Shown here piece by piece: positions 23,919-27,011 of a stretch of DNA of 27,011 nt; position 1 is the first letter of the stretch; every line of letters starts with the position of its first letter. A model generated the notes under the pieces. It saw only the letters and a list, made by a program, of their open reading frames with translations. It searched no databases and was not told the origin of the DNA. This stretch comes from JAMLIO01 sp031412575 (GTDB lineage: Bacteria > Bdellovibrionota > Bdellovibrionia > Bdellovibrionales > UBA1609). The stretch spans positions 1 through 27,011 of the forward strand of contig JANODG010000115.1 of NCBI GenBank assembly GCA_031412575.1. Reading direction: 5' to 3'. The position numbers and the translations under genes were made by a program.

Positions 23919-24848
23919 ATGAAAGCTGCCGCCATTGATTTGGGTTCAAATTCTTTTATATGTTTGATTTTTGAATTTAAGGATAATGGCCAGTTAATCA
24001 CTTTAGATCACAAAATAATTTTGACTCGATTGTCTGAAGGTGTTGACCAAACCAAAGAAATTTCTAAACAAGCTATGGATAGATCCAAAAAAGCTTTTCA
24101 AGAGTTTAAAAAAATGTTTGAAAAGCACGGCGTAACACAAATCAAAGCTGTCGCTACAAGTGCTGCCAGAGATTCTAAAAATCAAAAAGAATTTATTGAA
24201 TTGGCCAATCAGTTTAAAATACCTATTCAAATACTATCCGGCGATCAAGAGGCTAAATTAACTTATGCTGGTGTTGAAAGTTTATTTGAAACACAAAACG
24301 GTTTGATTATAGATATTGGTGGTGGGTCAACAGAGTATATACAAGTGGTCCGCGGGGAAATGGTTGATCGAGTAAGTCTAGATATGGGAGTGGTTAGATT
24401 CACTGAAAGATACTTAAAAGACTTATCATTTAAAAACGGCCAATCGGAATTAAGAATAGCTATCAAAAATGAAATCGAAAAAAATCTTAAAATTAAAGAG
24501 TTCAAAAAAAGTAAGTACGATGTGTTTTTAGCGGTTTCGGGAACTCCTACAACAGCAGCCTCGGTTTTATTAGACCGCTTTGAACCTAAGGAAGTCGATG
24601 GTTTTAAAATGCATAAAACTGATTTTCAAACTTTGTATAAGAAATATTGCGACTTAGAGCTAGATCAACGTCTGGTCCAGTTTCCTTTTGTTGAAGAAAA
24701 ACGTGCAGATGTTTTACCCACTGGGATTTTAATCTTGGAGGAATCTCTTTCATTCTTTAATCTAGATTCATATCAAATCTCAACCCGAGGAATACGGCAT
24801 GGGCTTGCGTTTTCAATGTATAACGATTTTATTTCTACTTGTGATTAG
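23919..24848 (+). CDS. Ppx/GppA family phosphatase (short form)
   Basis: A 309-residue member of the exopolyphosphatase / guanosine pentaphosphatase family, which has the ASKHA (actin-like) ATPase fold. The phosphate-binding blocks are AAIDLGSNSFICLIFEF at the N-terminus and LIIDIGGGSTEY near 127-138. TSAARDSKN is also typical. It contains only the two catalytic lobes (about 300 residues) and lacks the C-terminal HD-like and accessory domains of E. coli Ppx (over 500 residues), as do many short homologues. It may hydrolyse polyphosphate or pppGpp; sequence alone does not decide. The start is 2 bp after gatB. The 3' end overlaps the next gene by 50 bases. Confidence 0.9.
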   Translation: MKAAAIDLGSNSFICLIFEFKDNGQLITLDHKIILTRLSEGVDQTKEISKQAMDRSKKAFQEFKKMFEKHGVTQIKAVATSAARDSKNQKEFIELANQFKIPIQILSGDQEAKLTYAGVESLFETQNGLIIDIGGGSTEYIQVVRGEMVDRVSLDMGVVRFTERYLKDLSFKNGQSELRIAIKNEIEKNLKIKEFKKSKYDVFLAVSGTPTTAASVLLDRFEPKEVDGFKMHKTDFQTLYKKYCDLELDQRLVQFPFVEEKRADVLPTGILILEESLSFFNLDSYQISTRGIRHGLAFSMYNDFISTCD

Positions 24849-25302
24849 TGCACCGGTTTTTGCGTTTAAAGTTTCAGAATTGAAAATTTATAAAACTAAA
24901 TCCGGTCAATCCAAAGAACATTTAAAAGAACCTATTCTCTTAAAAGTTGAAGTTGCAGTGACGAACGAAGAGTTACAACAAGGTCTAATGTTTAGAAAAA
25001 AATTAGATGATGGATTTGGTATGATTTTTCTTTTTGCAGATGAAGGACCTAGGTCGTTTTGGATGAAAAACACCCTAATTCCACTATCTATAGCGTTTGT
25101 TGATGCTAAAAAAACAATATTTCAAATCAGTGATTTAAAACCTGTGACGACTTTAGCGCAAAAAAATTATGATCAAATCGCAAGTCAAAAGTTTGCAAAA
25201 TACGTCATAGAAGTTCCTCAAGGCTGGTTTAAGAAAAACAAAATCTTACCAGGTGCAAAGTTTTCTTGGGACGAAGAAGTAAAATACGTTAAGAAAAATT
25301 AG
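24799..25302 (+). CDS. Exported DUF192 family protein
   Basis: A 167-residue secreted protein of the DUF192 (COG1430) family, whose function is unknown. The signal peptide is MGLRFQCITILFLLVISAPVFA followed by FKV, with the cleavage site after Ala-Phe-Ala. The mature domain has the family pattern EVAVTNEELQQGLMFRKKL, GMIFLF, RSFWMKNTLIPLSIAFVD and a C-terminal VIEVPQGWF block. The ATG lies within the end of the Ppx/GppA gene in another frame; GAGG eight bases upstream and the complete signal peptide support it. It is probably translationally coupled. It is the last gene of the gatC-started run; a 179-bp gap follows. Confidence 0.88.
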   Translation: MGLRFQCITILFLLVISAPVFAFKVSELKIYKTKSGQSKEHLKEPILLKVEVAVTNEELQQGLMFRKKLDDGFGMIFLFADEGPRSFWMKNTLIPLSIAFVDAKKTIFQISDLKPVTTLAQKNYDQIASQKFAKYVIEVPQGWFKKNKILPGAKFSWDEEVKYVKKN

Positions 25303-25481
25303 CATCCGAATGATAAAGCGACGTCATCCATCCTGAAATTTGTCTTCGAAAATATAGTTTAAGGTCATTAGGTATTCCTTGATTAAGGACTGGCTCATAA
25401 AAATTTCTTTTATGTAAGCTTATTCTGTGCTGTACTGAAATGAGAAGTATCTTCTAGATTTAAGTAGAAGTGGAGACAACT

Positions 25482-27011
25482 ATGATTCAGCTATTGAAAA
25501 ACCATTTTTATGTCGTTTTGTTTATTTTACTTGCGGCATGTTCATCGAACACAAATGTCGGCCAAGACGATTTAAGTATATCTGAAATTGAAGATATTGA
25601 GAAAACTGGCGAATTCAGCGAAGACGATTTTTTTAAGGATGAAGAAATTCTTAAAGAAAGTGGAGTGAAAGTTGATATTGAAGGTTTAGATGATGAAAAT
25701 ATTAAATCCAAAAGTGATGATTTAGCATCGGATGTTGATGTCGAAGATTTCGAAGGCGAATCTTTTGATAAAGAAGATGATTTCGAAACAGACCTTGATA
25801 GCAATAATAGTGTTGCTGAATTTGATGAGTTTGATGAATTTGTAACAACTGATAAAGTTGCAAAAAATGAAGAGATAGTCACACAAGAGACCCCTTCGAT
25901 TGGTGATATCGCGGAAGAGCCTACGATGACAGAAGAGGATATCTTTTCTGAATTTGAAGAGTCCGTCGACGTCGGCGCAAAGAAAGAAGTAGATCCTTCT
26001 GTTCAATCTGCTCTGGATTCAAACACAGATTTTAATATAGAAGAAGTGCCTGTTGCAGCCGGTGATCAACCTAATTTGGATTTCGAAAATGCATTTGAAG
26101 AATCAGATACAACTGTCGAAACCGAAGTTGCAAAGAATGATGTTAATGTGGATACAACATTAGATACAGACGTTGATATCACAGGTGCAGAAAATGCAGC
26201 TAAAGATCAATTTGAAGATGTATTTTCTGAAGAACAAACAGCAGCTTCAGAGAAAACAAACTTTGACAGTGATTTTGGACCGGGAACAGCTCCAGTAGTT
26301 GAAGAAGCAACCAGCAGTGAAGTTCTAAACATTTCAGACGCCTCAGAGAATAGAACGTCTAAAGAGATTCTTGGAAATCAATACTACGAAAAACCTCAAC
26401 AAATAGTTGCAGCCATTAAACAACAAGTTCAATCATGGATTCCTGTTAAAAAAATGCGTGATGAACCTTACGAGCAAGACGGAATTTTATTAAACGCCCT
26501 GTACGTTGTCAGAGAAGGTGAAAATTTTAAAACCATTGGTGAAAAAATTTATGGTAAAGGCAGCATAAATAATCTTTCGAAATTAAATCCATTCTTAAAT
26601 CCAAGACGATTAAAAGTTGGTGAAAAAGTTTATTACAATTCGCCGAACAGACCAACTGACGCCAACACAATGTTATTTTATTTCGATGATATTGGAAGAA
26701 AAGCACAGTATCGACAAGTCGACATGGGTGACAATATCAGGACTGTAGCGCAGGAGTTATTGGGTCATCCAAGAAGTTGGATGGAAATTTGGGCTACAAA
26801 CCCAGAAATAGTTTCCAAAGCTGAAGTTGATCGATCTTACAGAGTCAAATATTTTTCTAAAAACGACGAGCAATCAATGGTTCAGGACGATGAAGATGGT
26901 GCGATTACAAGTTCTGCTAATGAAAATCAGACTAACAATGATCCTCAACTGAATACGGATATAAACAGTCAAGACGATTTGCCTGAACTAGCAAACAATG
27001 ACCCTGTCATT
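25482..27011 (+). CDS. Partial acidic lipoprotein with LysM domain (3' end outside window)
   Basis: 510 codons are visible without a stop. The signal peptide ends in lipobox LAAC (Cys20). Residues about 21-310 are a very acidic, low-complexity linker (Asp/Glu/Ser/Val/Phe), with repeated short motifs such as SEDDFF, EFDEFDEF, EEDIFSEFEE and FEDVFSEE. A LysM domain follows (about 341-388: YVVREGENFKTIGEKIYG...LKVGEKVYY), then a second LysM-like unit (about 410-460: YRQVDMGDNIRTVAQELLG). The tail is Asn/Asp/Gln-rich. LysM binds peptidoglycan glycans, so this is likely an outer-membrane lipoprotein that links to the wall. GGAG precedes the ATG by six bases. Apparent minus-strand frames within it are a by-product of the repetitive GAA/GAT codons. 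Confidence 0.88.
   Translation, partial: MIQLLKNHFYVVLFILLAACSSNTNVGQDDLSISEIEDIEKTGEFSEDDFFKDEEILKESGVKVDIEGLDDENIKSKSDDLASDVDVEDFEGESFDKEDDFETDLDSNNSVAEFDEFDEFVTTDKVAKNEEIVTQETPSIGDIAEEPTMTEEDIFSEFEESVDVGAKKEVDPSVQSALDSNTDFNIEEVPVAAGDQPNLDFENAFEESDTTVETEVAKNDVNVDTTLDTDVDITGAENAAKDQFEDVFSEEQTAASEKTNFDSDFGPGTAPVVEEATSSEVLNISDASENRTSKEILGNQYYEKPQQIVAAIKQQVQSWIPVKKMRDEPYEQDGILLNALYVVREGENFKTIGEKIYGKGSINNLSKLNPFLNPRRLKVGEKVYYNSPNRPTDANTMLFYFDDIGRKAQYRQVDMGDNIRTVAQELLGHPRSWMEIWATNPEIVSKAEVDRSYRVKYFSKNDEQSMVQDDEDGAITSSANENQTNNDPQLNTDINSQDDLPELANNDPVI

Noticed and set aside
25508..26006. Ser-rich and Phe/Ile-rich minus-strand frames at the right edge
   Set aside because: They mirror the GAA/GAT-rich acidic linker of the lipoprotein on the plus strand, which has lipobox, ribosome site and LysM domains.

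Overview
The window is a compact, AT-rich stretch of bacterial chromosome (by eye GC is in the mid-30s percent). It is dominated by housekeeping genes in short operons. The best clue to the host is a 64-residue single histone-fold protein at 17976-18170. It closely resembles, from memory, the bacterial histone of Bdellovibrio bacteriovorus (Bd0055/HBb). With GatCAB, TatBC, many lipoproteins and double-membrane features, this suggests a low-GC member of the Bdellovibrionota. That assignment is inference; no rRNA is present to confirm it.

Layout. 1-501 is the 3' part of a membrane-anchored protein of unknown function. 733-8259 (minus strand) is a proteostasis and envelope block. In transcription order it runs hemW, grpE, a DnaJ-type co-chaperone, a TPR plus periplasmic-binding-fold lipoprotein resembling LpoA, then a gap with a repeat, then the Lon protease ending at a bidirectional terminator. 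Divergent from hemW, with only 16 bp between start codons, is a two-unit M16 zinc peptidase (8276-10846). After a very long hairpin come an unrecognised gene (11239-11892), tatB with a histidine-rich tail, and tatC. On the minus strand lie a Cys-containing lipoprotein (13129-13845), a PlsC-type acyltransferase and a Cys/Met-metabolism PLP enzyme. A GC-rich repeat pair separates the latter from a divergent metallophosphoesterase with hydrophobic segments. The histone gene, its hairpin terminator and ligA (minus) follow. A third long hairpin precedes a tightly overlapping gatC-gatA-gatB operon, a Ppx/GppA phosphatase and a secreted DUF192 protein. The window ends inside an acidic LysM lipoprotein.

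How the genes work together. GrpE, the J-protein and Lon cover chaperone cycling and degradation. GatCAB corrects misacylated Glu-tRNA(Gln) and/or Asp-tRNA(Asn). TatBC exports folded proteins. PlsC, the LpoA-like protein and the LysM lipoprotein concern the envelope. The histone and LigA act on DNA, but nothing in the sequence shows that these two are functionally linked.

The least conventional part of the window is intergenic. Four long imperfect palindromes (503-664, 10861-11125, 16030-16298, 20410-20650) each fill most of an intergenic gap. One of them (16030-16298) is a head-to-head pair of a GC-rich repeat unit, and a third copy of that unit abuts the stop codon of the LpoA-like gene. 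This looks like REPIN/MITE-type small mobile elements. No CRISPR array, prophage, transposase, tRNA or rRNA was seen.
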